This document shows, in pieces, positions 1 to 13,701 of a DNA stretch of 64,000 nt. Made by a program: the position numbers and the translations under genes. The DNA lies in assembly GCA_037975125.1 (NCBI GenBank), contig CM075851.1:74875487-74939486 (forward strand), written 5' to 3'. Positions within the stretch are counted from its first letter, which is position 1. The number at the start of each line of letters is the position of its first letter. The stretch comes from Latrodectus hesperus (lineage: Eukaryota > Arthropoda > Arachnida > Araneae > Theridiidae). A model generated the notes under the pieces. The model did no database searches. It saw only the letters and a list, made by a program, of their open reading frames with translations, and had not been told where the DNA came from.

Positions 1-3000
1 AACAGATTAATGAATATTTACTTAATATTTTATGGTCAAAATATATAGGTTTCTCTTTACAATTTTAAGTATTTTTGCTTAATGGAATTTTTTAATATAA
101 ATTTTACTTCATATTATTCTTCCACGAAATACTTCATAAAGAAATCTTAATTATTTTTAATGTTTTCTTTCTGAAGATTATGTTCAATATCGTATATTTT
201 TTAATTATTAATGATGAAGTTGACTCGTAACTTTTAACGTTAAATTCAAAGTACAGCATTGCATTTTTTTTGCAAATATAGATATTTTATAAGAAAAAAT
301 TACACTAATTTATATTCATTAAGCTATAAATTATTTAAACTATTTTCTTTAAAATCTAATTCTAGTAAAACAATTTAAAAGCTTTTTCTTACATTTTTAG
401 TTTTTTTTATAAATTTTTTTGTAAGAATCACGTGAAGTGGGAGTTAACAAATTAGTTTTAACTGATTTAATTGTTTCAGCTTAACATTAAATATATTTCT
501 AAGAAATTCATGATGACTATTTGCTAATTAATCGTAAAATATTTAAAATAAATAAGTTATTAATTTAATAAAAATTGCATTTCATTCTCTAAAAATATTT
601 AAATATTTCATAAAAATTAAAGACAAAAATAAATGTGTAATTTCTATTATTTTTCAAATTATAAACTTTTAATTAAATTATTTCAGTTGCATACCTTTTC
701 TGCATACCAAAAGAAATTATTTTCGTATGTAGGTACAAAACACAATATTCAAATACAGCATTTAATTAAGAAATATTCAAATTTTATTTTACTTTTTAGT
801 ATACATTTATATATATTTCCACAAATGCCTCTTAAAACTTATATTATGCATTTACATATTACATTTTTTAAAGAAAACAATCTGAAAACTTCCATTAAAA
901 TATAATCTTATTCAAGTAATTAATACATCCGTCGTCATTCATGGATATATGAACTTAATAAAAATTCTTATTGTGAACAAGAAGTAAGAAACAAGAAAAG
1001 TGTTTCGAATGAAAAAACACATGTGAAGTGTTGATCCAAGTGAAAAGAAACTTGGGATGTGGTGAATTTCTAGCCACCAAATAAATGTTAAGACTTGTAG
1101 TGATTTGATTTCATCCTTTTTACTTCAATATCAACTTAATTTCCGCAATTGTACGGCAGGAAAGAATTGTTTAAATTGGACGATTTCTACAGTTTTGCTT
1201 TTAAATAAATTTGCCATTTAATGTAATGTGATGTAGAGGAAAATATTCTGGAGAAATGTTTTCCATTCTACTGTTTTTAACACTTCAGAAAATGGAAATG
1301 TGAGAGAAAGGAATGGAAATATTTGTTTAGCAAACAATTTTAAAAAGTATTTTCTTAACGAGTTTTATATCAGGATATTCAAATTAATTGTTAATTTTAG
1401 AAAATCTTATATGTAAATAATATATACGAATATTCTCTGAAAAAAAGTTAAAGGTAAAATTCTTATGTTTAGTAGTAATGGAAATGACACTTTAATAATA
1501 TTGAAATTTAAAAAATAAGTTTAAAATAAATATGTCTATAATTTTTTTGGAAACTAAGAAAAATATGTAACAGATATCCGTATCAAATATTTCCTATTTA
1601 AATGGATTGAATTGATTAATGCGTTGCAATATTTTTACAGTATTTGATTTTAAGGATTTTAATGTTAAGGTAAAATCATTGCTATCTTTCTAACTCAATT
1701 TAAATATTTAATGTGCTTTTGTGGAGTAAAAATTCAAAATACTTACAACATAAATTATTAAAGTTTTTTGCTTATTTAAGAAAACATTAGCTATAAAACT
1801 CCAGAAAAGTTGACAAATTATATTATTTTTGATTGGTGTTTACTAAAAAAACTTCATGAGAATTCCAAAATCAAAGATTTCTTCTTTGCTCATTTTCATA
1901 ATATGTGATTTATCCTTATATATTGCAAATGGAATATAAGAATAAAAACTATAGAAGTTAAAAATTTTATGATGCCTAAAATTAATAGTACTCATCCCTA
2001 TTTTTTAGCATTGATTCTATTTGACGCAATTTTTAGATTTTTGAGGTATTTTTTAGATTTTTGTGTTCTTTAAATATTTTAAAAAATAGAGCCTACATAT
2101 CATTATCAAATATTCCTGTTTTAAAATTATTCAAAATATATATTAAAAGTCATCTGATTATTTTTTTAAAAATAGTTGTTGAATTTAAAATGCACCATGA
2201 TTGTTTAATATATTCTCATTTTAGCTTCTTTGTGTTTATCAGAAGAGTCTAAAAACGAAAACTTATACATCTGCTTTGAACTATAAAAACTGTAAACATT
2301 TCAATTCTTTATTTTAGTCTTTTATACAACCTTCAAGAAAATGAAAACACTATACACTAACTATCAAATTTTCTAAAGAAAATTATTGTGTGTACTAACC
2401 ACAAAGTTATAATTAAACAGTCGAAATTTCATATCAAACAGAAGTTATATCCCAGTAATTAAAATCCTTGTTTTAACACATAATGTTATTTCACATCATC
2501 CCTTTTTAAGCGGAAATATTAAGCTTCATACATAATTCAATGGTGAAAATATATATCTTTTAAATCATTTTGACATATCTGAACATAATTGAATTCAAAT
2601 ATATTTTTGAATTGGAAATTTGATTTTTTGGAAAATAATTCTAAATAATTCACTACATACTACATAAAATTAAAATTTAAGCAATGCGTTTTGGATTTTA
2701 ATTATTCTGAACTTGTAGAGGACATTTTGCATAATCATTGGTAAAATAAATATGAGAATTCCTTGATGCAATATATCAAATGAATTCCTTTTCTTATATA
2801 TTGTTATGTTATATATGCTTTTCTTATATATAAAAATGTTCAAGTTTTATTTTTAATCGTTTTAATTCTTTGGACTTATATTATTTTTAATTAAAAAGAA
2901 AATGTTCTTGAGATCACTATTTTACAAGAGGAATAATACATGTCTCACATGAATGATCGAATGTTATCGAATATTTATTGGTGACTATTTTTATAATAAA

Positions 3001-6000
3001 TATTTTCATTATTAAAATTTTGAATTAAATTCATCATTTTTGCACCTTAAATTAAAAAAAAACTCTTTTTAAAAATGATTGATACATATCGTAAAGTATT
3101 AAATTACTTCAATAAAACAGATATATCTAAGAAATTTACATATTTACCTACAGAATTCCTCGTTTACTAGTAATTAAAAAATAAATCCACTTTTTTTGTT
3201 ATTAGATACTATCGCAAATACTTTAGAAAATGACATTCCCTTAAGCATAGTACTATTAATTATAATTAAGATGTATACATTTTTCAAGCAACAGAAAAGA
3301 AGATGATCAGTTAAACTTAAAATCTTATATTCTATTTGAACATATGCGGATTCATTTAAATAGATGTATTATAAACCATCAACATCATTGGTGTTGTTGA
3401 TTTATGAATCAATTAAAAATGCATTAATAATGGATTTATAATGCTATTTTAAAATGTGTTATTTATCAAATTATATCCTGATGAATTTTCACGGTAATAT
3501 ATGCCTTATCTAATCATTATGACATTTAAGAGAAACGTGATTTTCAGTTGATTTTTGGAATAGCTGATTTCTGTCAGATTAAATATATCAATATTGACGT
3601 TGTCAAATTGGTGGAATGAAGAGATAAGTGAGGTTGTATTAGCCTGTATGAATGTCGAACAAAAAAATAAGATATTTATGTATATGTGTCTGTTGTTTTT
3701 TAATTCAAAATTAAATTGAAAATATTTTTACTTTTAATCCTAAAACTAACAGTATTTTTATTATTTCATCATATATGTACCATATTCTTACAAGCAGGAG
3801 ATTTTTTTAAATTTCCTTAGAGGTATAGTATACTATTTCAACTTGGGTAGCATTACTGTAAAGTTTGAAAGAATTATAAATACAGTGCAACTTATTTTAT
3901 ATTTCTGTGTTTAATGTGAGTTAATTTCACTGTTGATTGATACCAATATTTTTATTTTACTATTTTCATTTTTTAATTTTAAGACATATTAAGACACATT
4001 CTTAAGTATTTTAAAAATGGTATTTTGATTATTTATATTTCACTTAATACTTTTAGAAAATATCAAGTAATAGTTGATGATATTTTCAACTATTACTTGA
4101 TTATATTTTCAAATTTAGCAGGTACCTTTATTTGGTCATTTAATATTACATTCCATATTTCTACTAAATTTATTATAATGCATTTAACTTACATATTTAA
4201 CAATGTTTCAATTAAAATATGAAAACATTTTAAATTATAAAACATTTATCGGTGAAATATGGGCCTATTTTGTTTTACATTCTTAATGATCAAAATCATT
4301 TTTTTGTTTACCAGCACTTAAATATAGATTCTTGTAGAATATTTTACATTATTTATACAATGTTTGCTTTTAAATTAGAGTGTACTTTGAAAAAATAAGT
4401 TACTCATTTAATTTTTCCTACATTTTTAAAATAATTAATGTAAGTAAATAGTGTTTTATATTTAAGGAAAATTTAGACATAGAAACAATTGAGTTTAAAT
4501 TATTTGTATAGCGGTTTTTAAAAATGAAATTAATTAAAATAAAAAAAAATATTTCTTTTTTAACTGAATTTAAGCATCCTTAATCAGTGTGGATAGTTCC
4601 CAAATTTTACGTGATACTTTTATATAAATTATTCAAATTTCAGAATTATAGTACAAGATAATTTATAAGATAATAAGTACATAGAATAATAGTATAAGAT
4701 AATAGGTACAATTAATTACAAGATTTTTTAACTTATGATTTGATCTTGTAAATTTGTGTAGTAAATCTGACATTAGAAGTATTTCAGTCGAATGAAAAAA
4801 TTTATTTTTTGCATTTATTTAATTTGAACTGAAGTAAAAATATATAGCACTTTTAAAGATCTAATATCGACCTAATTAAGAAATAGCTTAAGAAAATTTA
4901 CATTGCACACTATATAGTCAGAAATAACTCACTTTAATTAGAATAAACTTTTTTTAATATTTAAATATTTAAATCATATGATTTAAATATTTTTTATTCA
5001 TGCAAATCCCTTTTTGTGTGTTTACATACTTGAACATAAATTTAAAGGACGTAAGACATTTATCTTTAAAAAGGTTTCTATTTTTAATGAGCAAATGATT
5101 TATTTGCTTTTCATTTATTTATGAAAGCAATTTTGCAACAAAAAAATAATACACAATGCTATTTTCATAAATATGTATTACAAGTTTTTTCATAAAAATA
5201 ATTATAATTAACTGTACTCTTTGGATTTTGTAAAACTATAACTTATTGCATAAGTTTAAATAAAAAAATCCTAAGCAATAAAGAATATTCAAAATTTGAC
5301 GGTTGTAAAGATTTTTCTTTTTTGGGCTGTATATAGTCATTAAAATTATTGAGTTAAATCATTATTTTTTCCTTTGATATTAACATAATGTGAAGTGAAC
5401 TAAAAAGGATAAGTAAATTTTGAATATTTTCCCAGAATATCAAAATTTGCTATGTTATTTCCAAGGCATAAATATAAAATGTGTGAGCAATTACTGAGAT
5501 TTTACTTTCCTTTCAAATGTGTATAACTAGTATGAATGGGCTATTTAAATTTTTTATATCTGGGAACTTGTTTATATATCGTAAATAATAGAGGTAAAAT
5601 AAATATTTAAGAGCAGATTATGGTTAATTTGGAAATTTCTAGTGTCAAATTTTGCGATTTTAATATGATTTTATTTAAATGCTAGTATATGTAAGTGACT
5701 GAAAGTAATCGTTTTAATAAATATTTTTATAAAATATGGGTCCTTTAAATACACAATGCGTTGATTCCCTTATTTATTCCATATTAATTACCAAAGTTTA
5801 TACAATTTCAAAAAAGTGTCTGATTACAATAATTATTTTTAGCTTTTACAATTTTTAAATCATAAATGTAATATATTAAACAATTATGTTGTCTTTTATT
5901 TAAATTCATCGGAGAGAAGAGCAACTATGTGAACTTGTTCAATGTTCTTGAAAATATTGGGCTGTTCTGAATAACAACTAGACTATCATAACATTTTTGG

Positions 6001-6196
6001 TATTTTAATCTAGTTGCGTCATGCAATTTAACTGCATGACAAAATTTTCGTACCAAGTGTAAAATACAATATCTTGAGAAAGAAAGGTTATTTATTCATT
6101 GGCGTGGTAAATGAGTTTAATTTCAAATCAAATATGTTTTAAATATAATTTTATTCATTGCAGCATTTTGATTTATAAAATCTAATTTCTAATTTA

Positions 6197-6199
<3 letters not shown>
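1..6199. other. AT-rich non-coding stretch
   Basis: No open frame here reads like a protein; those present are short, rich in Ile, Phe, Tyr and Asn, and typical of chance frames in AT-rich DNA. A slightly less AT-rich patch at about 945-1180 matches no family I recognise. The one clear structure is the hairpin at 4062-4101, listed separately. Confidence 0.7.
4062..4101. repeat. Perfect 16-bp hairpin
   Basis: Two perfectly complementary 16-base arms (4062-4077 and 4086-4101) flank an 8-base loop. The left arm reads ATCAAGTAATAGTTGA. It may be a small foldback remnant; no function can be assigned. Confidence 0.8.

Positions 6200-6246
<47 letters not shown>
6200..6246. repeat. (TA)n/(CA)n microsatellite
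   Basis: About 40 bp of TA dinucleotides followed by a short CA run. It passes directly into the inverted repeat at 6245-6282. Confidence 0.95.
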
Positions 6247-6247
<1 letters not shown>

Positions 6248-6282
6248 TTTAGACTTGATATATATATATCAAGTATAAATGT
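6245..6282. repeat. Palindrome next to microsatellite
   Basis: Two 19-base arms with one mismatch form a loopless palindrome centred on TATATATA. The inner part, 6253-6274, is perfect. It could extrude as a cruciform. It sits beside the (TA)n/(CA)n tract and may have arisen with it. Confidence 0.75.
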
Positions 6283-6808
6283 ATCCAATGAAATAAAAAA
6301 GTAATTTAGGTTTTACTCTGCCTCTAGTTACTGCTTCAAGCATTGAAGCTGATATGTGTAAAATGAGAAAAGAAACGGTTTATTCAACATGAAGAAACTT
6401 ATAATTTTGATTAATTAAATAAATAATTTGTTAAAATTAATAAAATAAAAATAAATTACTGTCCTGATTTTTTATAATATTTTTTAACAATTATTTTATG
6501 TTTTTTTTAAATTTATAAATGCCTTAGGTATATTTCTGCAGTTAACGTCAATCGTTTTTAGCAAGTGGTAATGATATTTTTACTCCTTTGCAAGACAATA
6601 GACTAAAAAACAAATTTTTCACTTTTAGTGTTTTAAAAATAGACATTTCTCCTTCTAAGGATTCTAAATATTTGATTGTAATCCCACTAGAAGTATTTCA
6701 TTTTAATTTTTAAATTATGTTAGCAAATGCCTTCACTCAGTGCCACGCACACGGAAACTGAAATTTATCGCTACGGTTGTTATAAAGCAATATTTTTTTA
6801 GTAATTGT

Positions 6809-6852
6809 AGTTTATGATATATTAAAAAATAGTTTATGATATATTAAAAAAT
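6809..6852. repeat. 22-bp tandem duplication
   Basis: The unit AGTTTATGATATATTAAAAA plus AT occurs twice head to tail (6809-6830 and 6831-6852) without visible mismatch. It looks like a recent local slippage duplication. Confidence 0.8.
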
Positions 6853-7137
6853 TTCATTTTTAAAACGTATTTTTTATTAAGGAAAATATTTTTATCATTA
6901 AATGAATTCTTTATTTTTCTATATTAATTATTTAAGCCGTTTTAATACTAAATAGTAACTAAACAAAGAAAAGGAAGCAAACTCAAACGTCTACGTTTTA
7001 CTTATTTCGGTTATGCATTTTTCGGTTATTCGGTTATGCAGATATGAAAAAAGAACACGTAATCCATGTATCATATTTTTAATATGAACAGATAACTATA
7101 AGAAATAGAACACAAATACATCGTTTATAATATAATT

Positions 7138-7141
<4 letters not shown>

Positions 7142-7203
<62 letters not shown>
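7142..7203. repeat. (TA)n microsatellite
   Basis: About 60 bp of uninterrupted TA dinucleotide. Open frames across it encode only Ile-Tyr repeats and are not genes. Confidence 0.97.
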
Positions 7204-7204
<1 letters not shown>

Positions 7205-8877
7205 GAAGTAAGAGATAATTATAATAAAATTTATTGTATCTCGAAAATTATAAAAGATATTAGTTATATATAATATTTTTATTTTAAACAAAATAAGAGT
7301 CACAAATATAGACTTTAAATTAACTATGAAAAATACAAATTATTACTTGGAAACCAGATATTTTATTGAACTAAAAACATCACTATAGTTGCAAATCTAA
7401 AATTGCAATTTTAAAGGTACAATTTTACAAATTTTGCATACATCCATTTAACTAATTTAATAATGTTTTTCTTTAGTTTTCTGACATGATATTAAGTATT
7501 TAATGAAGTCCTAACATATTTATCATGTTGTTTGGACACAAAAACTAAATGGAAAATCTTTTCTGAAAAAGAACACATTTCAAGAGCTTTATAGCACGTA
7601 TGTTTTGTTGAAAGTTCCTCCCTTAAGTGGATAAAGTCATCCCCGTCTTTGTATCACACCTCATAAATAATCATTTTGTCATTTAAGTATCTCATTTTCC
7701 TGGACACCAACTTGATAGGATCAAACCATAAAGATCAATAGTCATTGTATTTCTTTTCCAGGCTTAGGAGGAAGAATAATAAAAATCTGTTCCATAAAAT
7801 TGAAACGTAAAATTCTTTTGGATGCAAGAAATGTATTTGACATCAAAAATTCCTCAAACTTTTGTGTATTCTCTCTTAAAATTTGGCATTTAACTTTAAA
7901 AAAAGTTTCATGTAAATTTTAATTCTTTTAACTTGGTTTTGTTATTTGCCAATGATAACAGCGAAATATAGAGATTTATTTGCGTGTAAAATAACCAATA
8001 AGCGTGTGTAAAATAACAATAAATGGTGGTAAGTTGATTATCTTTTTTAAGAAATAATGTGTGTTTTGGATTCTTGATTTGTATCTTTTATGATATGAAT
8101 GACTAGATGAATACAACTTTCATAAAATATACTCTTTATTAATAGATTGAATAAAATAAACTATGCTCCATTGATTGATACGTTCATATATTGTTTCTTA
8201 AGAATATGGGTTTCATAAATAAATAAAAAAATCAAAATAAATATTACATTTAATAATACGATAGACAAAAGTATTTTGACAACTATTTAGAAAAATTTAG
8301 ATTTTTTATTTCATACAAGTGCTCTGTTCTCAAATGAATCATATTTGTGCATAAAATTTGTGTTGTAAAATTTGAAAAAAAAACCCTTATATTAAAGATT
8401 ATACATTGTTATGGAAATAAAATTAATGTCTGGTATAATTGAATACAAATCATGTTTTTATTAATACTTGATTTTGCTTTCTATAAAAATATTTACAAAT
8501 AATCATAAGGTGAGCCTATTTTAAAGTATTTCATGTATAAATCTGAAAGGAAGTTAAAATATAATAAATCAATATGCCATGAAAAAAACATTCGGTTGCG
8601 TTAAAATTGAAGAAATTTTTTTTGTACAACCAGAAATTTTAAAAATTTGTGTATATGAAGCTATTTCTTTTAACAATAAAAATAACTTTTAACAAAAACA
8701 AATTTCAAGGTTTTAATCATTATCAGAAATCTATCCAGGTTTATACACTTGTAGGGCTATGATGTCAGTGGATCAAAATCGTATACAAAAGAGTAACTAT
8801 AATATAAAATAGAAATCAGCTGAGGCTAAGATAAGAAGAAGACATAAAAATGTAGAATGGAAGTTGTTCCAGCAGAT

Positions 8878-8976
8878 CTATAAATATGTATAATGGATGC
8901 TTAAAATAATATATATAATGGATATATATATTACTATAAATATGTATAATGGATGAATAAATGGATGCTTAAAATT
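8878..8976. repeat. Short dispersed duplication
   Basis: A 22-base unit ending in GTATAATGGATG occurs at 8878-8899 and again at 8934-8955. A second overlapping unit (AATGGATGCTTAAAAT) occurs at about 8892 and 8961. This is a local duplication about 56-69 bp apart. Confidence 0.7.
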
Positions 8977-9498
8977 TCACAATATTGGATAAATTTATGT
9001 GATAATTTGATTGTAGTAAAAATATCAATAAATACATCGTCAACCATTAATCTGTATGTTAAGCATGTCACATAGTTTAATAATGTTTTCACATTGTCTT
9101 TATTGGTGTTTTTAACAAAATCGTTTCCGTCTGAAATGTTACAACTCCATTAAAATAACTATGCATATTAAACTGTACTGTATTTTTACAGGTGCTATAT
9201 TTTTCAGTTTATGAGAACAAAACTACATAATCTTTTGAAAAGACTTATAATTTTAAATTAAATAATACATTTGTTGATTTTAAGATTAATAATTTTCTAT
9301 TAACTTTAAATATTTATAATATGACATTTTTTTTACCAAATATTATTATTCGATTGCTCATTTTCCTTTTTAAATATGTTTGAAGGAAACAACTGTCACA
9401 TCTTGCGCTTTCTTGTTAATCAGAAAAAATTTAAGATGATTCATATAACTTATAACTATTAAATTTGATTCTTATTGATCTTGAATATACTCTAATCA

Positions 9499-9690
9499 TT
9501 AAAACTTATTTTCATGAGCAGCTTTAATCATAATATCCATACTTAATATTATTCTCATAAAATCAATTTTTGGCTCACCAATCACGATGTTACATCCGTA
9601 GCATATGTTAGTGTGATATGCAATTAATAAAAAAATTAAAGTATCACTAGAAGTTGTTCCAAATATTACGTGTATAGTCAACAAATACAT
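9499..9690 (-). other. Unassigned 63-residue open frame
   Basis: The translation is hydrophobic, with a segment TSSDTLIFLLIAYHTNI that resembles a transmembrane helix. Just upstream in the same frame are two adjacent stops. By eye the segment recalls part of insect seven-helix odorant receptors, but the match is short and such receptors are not expected in arachnids. There are no visible splice-supported neighbours. It is most likely a chance frame, or at best a fragment of a dead gene. Confidence 0.12.
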
Positions 9691-10564
9691 GTAAGGCTCT
9701 GTTCCAGATTATTAAAGAAAATCCATCACTGATGGAACAAAAATGGAACATTCAAACATGATCTTTGCTAATTCTTAAAGGTTTAATAACCATTATTTTT
9801 ATAAAACTGGTAGATTATTATGTGAAGTTCATCAGATGTAAAAAAGAAGAAAGTTCTTCGTATAACATGAATAAATGTAATATTTTATTTGAATTTAGCG
9901 CTATATGGGTATGAAGAGAATAATCTTATTAGCACAGATATGCTTTTATTAGCCATGTAATATTTTAATTTTTGCTTCATGTTTCTTGAATCTTATAAAG
10001 AGATGATATGAAAACATTAGGAATATGAAAATATTTTGAATGTTTTATTTAATGTTTGTAATTTTAGCTATTTACATTTTAAATCAGTTGAGAAAACTAT
10101 TCTTTTAATTTCTAAAAGTGTGTCACATTTGTATAAAATTTTCCTAAATCAGAAATATATATTAAATATTTTATATATATAGTGGTTACTAGGAAACCTA
10201 AAATTTTCAAATCAATCAAAGAGAGAAATTTCATTACATAAAATATTTATCTTGAGCAAAAATGAATTTTAAATTTTATTCAATCAATAGGTATCGTTTA
10301 AAGGTAATTTTTTCTAGATTCATATATTATCTGGCTCAACCACTGTCTAAAATCGAAGGTAATTTGGACTTATTATTTGAAAATTTTGAATAATTGAAGG
10401 TAATTTGGATTATTTGAAAATTAGTTATTTAGTCGTTTAAAAAGATTAAAAAGGTATAGTTTTTTAAAGTATATTATTATAAGAATATTCTAAATGATTG
10501 GCATTGAATTCATAGACTATACTCTTGAGTAGCAATATCAATATGTTTATTAATTTTGTTTTCT

Positions 10565-10601
10565 TGTCTGTTTTTTTTATAAATTTATAAAAAAACAGAC
10601 A
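10565..10601. repeat. Short inverted repeat
   Basis: TGTCTG followed by eight T on the left pairs with seven A followed by CAGACA on the right, around an ATAAATTTAT centre. The arms are about 18 bases with one unpaired base. Confidence 0.75.
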
Positions 10602-11264
10602 GAAAGACCTAAGATAATATTAATATTAGATAAATTATTAAGTTTCTATTCATATCAAATAATTATTTATAAAGTTAGTTTTAAAGACCCTTTTCTTAAC
10701 TATATGGGTAGACAAATAAATGGGAAAATTTAAAATATTAATAAAATATTAATTATCACACATTTTAAAGTAGAACATATAAGATAATGCATGTCTTCAA
10801 CAATATATGTTAATTATTTTTATGTTATATATATATATATATACCACATCAAATGGCATATTATCATTTCAGAGAACTGTGAGCTATATTGATATTTTAT
10901 TTAAAATAAAAGACATTTATTTTTCACTGCAAATTGCATACTTTTTCCGTAAAAATAATTATTGTTTCATTAACTGTATAAAAAATGATTTTACTGATGA
11001 TTTTAAATATAAAAATATTTGGGATAGTGAATTTTATTTTTGTTTTACCATTTAATTTAAATCTCTCAACAGGTGCATCACTTTAATATGCATAAGGGAG
11101 AATGTTCTCTATTATATCCTTATATGAACGTAATTCAAAGTAATGAGGTAAGATTCCACGTCTTATATTATTTTAATTGGCTCTAATTTGTACATCTGCA
11201 AAAGGAGAATACATTTTTATCACATAATTCCTTAAGCATGTGCAGTCATATTATAGCTAATATA

Positions 11265-11291
11265 CAGTCTGAGTAAAAACTTTAAGGTCAG
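11265..11291 (+). repeat. Outer left terminal repeat
   Basis: CAGTCTGAGTAAAAACTTTA plus AGGTCAG, directly after a TATA that supplies the TA target. It is nearly identical to the reverse complement of 12711-12733. Confidence 0.9.
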
Positions 11292-11450
11292 TAGACATGT
11301 TTGATAAAATGGAAACATTTAAAGTGAGGAATTAAAATACCAGTTGATTTATAATTACTAAGCGTAAATAAAAGTAAAAAAAGTAAGAAAATTAATTTGT
11401 AAATATTTTATTATCAGAAAATATTACAGAACACATAGATGAATATTTGA

Positions 11451-11474
11451 GCCTGAGTAAAAACTTCAAGACCA
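11451..11474 (+). repeat. Inner left direct repeat
   Basis: GCCTGAGTAAAAACTTCAAG followed by ACC. It is in the same orientation as the outer left copy, 186 bp away, and differs from it at only a few positions. Confidence 0.88.
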
Positions 11475-11512
11475 ACATAGAAAATAACATATAAGAAAAA
11501 AATTACAAATTT

Positions 11513-12423
11513 TTAGAAGGTTGTGTAGGAGCCATTTCTACGAAATATTTCAAATATTCTTGTTTTCGAATTTGATGTAAAATGTCTATCATTTGCATAA
11601 ACTCTTCTTGTTAAGTCATCCCAAAGGTTCTCGATTGGGTTGAGGTCAGGTGATCTAGCTGGCCATTTCACAGTTTCAACATTGTTGACTTGTAACCAAT
11701 TTTTTGTGCTGTTACTCGAATGGATCGATGCATTGTCTTGCTGATATTTCCAATTTTCTCCAACAAGACATTCTGCATTTCGCAAAAGATGATTTGTTAG
11801 TACATTTTGGTATCCTTGTGATGTCATTTTACCTGAAACGAATGCAATTGAGCCCACACCATTGTAAGCAAAACAGTCCCAAGTGGTGGCAGACCCTCCA
11901 CCTAATTGGCGCTTGGAGAATATTTCTTTTTTATTTCTTATATTATCCCTGCAGAATTTCTAGTCATCTGGTCCAACCAAATTCCATTTTTTTCGTCAGA
12001 AAAAATCATTTCTCTCCATTGGTTGTCCCAGGTCATGACTTTCTGGCCAAAGTTCAAACGCTATATTTTGTGTCTCTGCAGTAAATGAGGCTTAGTCAAT
12101 TTTGCTGCATAAGTGTACCTTCCAGACCTTCTAATTGTGTTATAAATCTTTTTTTTTTGACAAACTTTTAAACAAGTTGGTCCTGGTTGAGTTCTTTCTT
12201 GTAGATGCAATTTTGCAAACTCTTCATTCATCACGTGATGGTAAAGCTTTAGGTCCTCCCCCAGTATTCTTTTTACCATAATTGTCTTTCAATTAAAAAA
12301 ATTGTTGACTACAGTCTTTGATCTTCCTATCTTTATCGCAATAGCACGACTACTCATTCCTGTTGAAGACAAAGCTTCGATCTGTTCTCTTTCACGATCA
12401 GTTAACTTCTTACCCTTCGCCAT
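11513..12423 (-). pseudogene. Tc1-like transposase, broken
   Basis: Read on the minus strand, the N-terminal part starts with MAKGKKLTDREREQIEAL (12423 downward) and holds the helix-turn-helix DNA-binding region (SSRAIAIKIGRSKTVV). The frame is lost near 12290. It resumes at 12279-12061 (GRYTYAAKLTKPHL), passes the first catalytic Asp in FSDEKK near 12000, has a further stop and shift, and resumes at 11857-11513. There the second Asp (QQDNASIH) and the Glu (SPDLNPIENLW) are separated by 34 residues, giving the DD34E triad of Tc1 proteins. The C-terminus looks truncated. An intact protein of this family runs about 330-350 residues and cuts and pastes the element at TA sites in the nucleus. This copy has at least two frameshifts and in-frame stops, so it is inactive. 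Confidence 0.92.
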
Positions 12424-12551
12424 TTTCACAAAGATCATCAATACTTCGAAGAAACGTGTGACAAATATGAAAATTGCAGTGTTGTAACAAGCTAGTAGTT
12501 TCAATGGTAATTTCACGATTATATTATATTTATTTTTAAAAAATGCCTAAT

Positions 12552-12574
12552 GGCCTTAAAGTTTTTACTCAGGC
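12552..12574 (-). repeat. Inner right direct repeat
   Basis: GGCCTTAAAGTTTTTACTCA followed by GGC. It is the mirror partner of the copy at 11451 and lies 159 bp inside the outer right copy. Confidence 0.88.
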
Positions 12575-12710
12575 AGAAATACTAATTTTTCTAATATTTA
12601 TGTATTTACAAATTATGTTTATAGCATTTATTTCTTGTTAATGAACTGCAATAATTAATATTATTTGAATCTCTTTTGTTTCATTTTACATTTTCTCAAA
12701 ACTTTTTACT

Positions 12711-12733
12711 GCCCTTAAAGTTTTTACTCAGGC
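12711..12733 (-). repeat. Outer right terminal repeat
   Basis: GCCCTTAAAGTTTTTACTCA followed by GGC, immediately before a TATA target. It pairs with 11265-11291. Confidence 0.9.
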
Positions 12734-13244
<511 letters not shown>

Positions 13245-13701
13245 ATCCTGCTGTTTAATTTGACTTTCGTATGCCAGTTTAATATTTTAATTAAAAAATA
13301 GGGTTTTGTAGTGAGATTAATGACGAATCAATCCTAAATCAGAACATTACCGTAGTTCTATGACTAATAAAACTTCGTTGAATTGTGTATTCAATATTAA
13401 TATGCTTAGCTTCTATCTGTATTAGACAGAAATGTTATTTAGCATTTTATTTTATCTACTCATTTGATGAAGGGTTTCTATAACTTATACAATACAAATT
13501 TCCATAAATACTCAATTTATTGATTGCATATATAAATGCAATGACAGTTTGCATATAAACTAAATTATAACCCTGTTTTAATGTTTTGCCTTATTTCAAA
13601 TATGAATAAAGAACTTGCTTTTCACTTTAGGCTGATGATATCACACCCTGATTATATATTTTTTGTGCTTAATATCATATATTTTTTTCACTTAAATTAC
13701 T
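13245..13701. other. AT-rich non-coding stretch
   Basis: Nothing recognisable between the TA array and the next SINE. Confidence 0.6.

Larger units (their letters stand above)
6283..11264. other. AT-rich non-coding stretch
   Basis: No recognisable gene. Small local duplications, one TA array (7142-7203) and one hairpin (10565-10601) are listed separately. A patch at about 7560-7830 is less AT-rich than its surroundings and may be an old element fragment, but I cannot name it. A short TA run lies at about 10825-10843. Confidence 0.65.
11265..12733 (-). mobile_element. Tc1-like DNA transposon, defective, IR/DR ends
   Basis: A 1469-bp element lies between TA dinucleotides. Both ends carry a repeat built on GCCTGAGTAAAAACTTTAAG. 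Each end also has a second, internal copy in the same orientation about 160-185 bp further in (11451 and 12552), so there are four copies in an IR/DR arrangement like that of some Tc1/mariner members. Between the internal copies lies a minus-strand transposase frame broken by frameshifts and stops. Length, TA target and DD34E protein all fit Tc1-like elements. The ends are well preserved, so the copy could in principle be mobilised in trans, but it cannot make an intact transposase. Confidence 0.92.

Noticed and set aside
11704..12088. Plus-strand open frames of 60-126 codons across the Tc1-like element
   Set aside because: Antisense to the transposase, which has the recognisable motifs.
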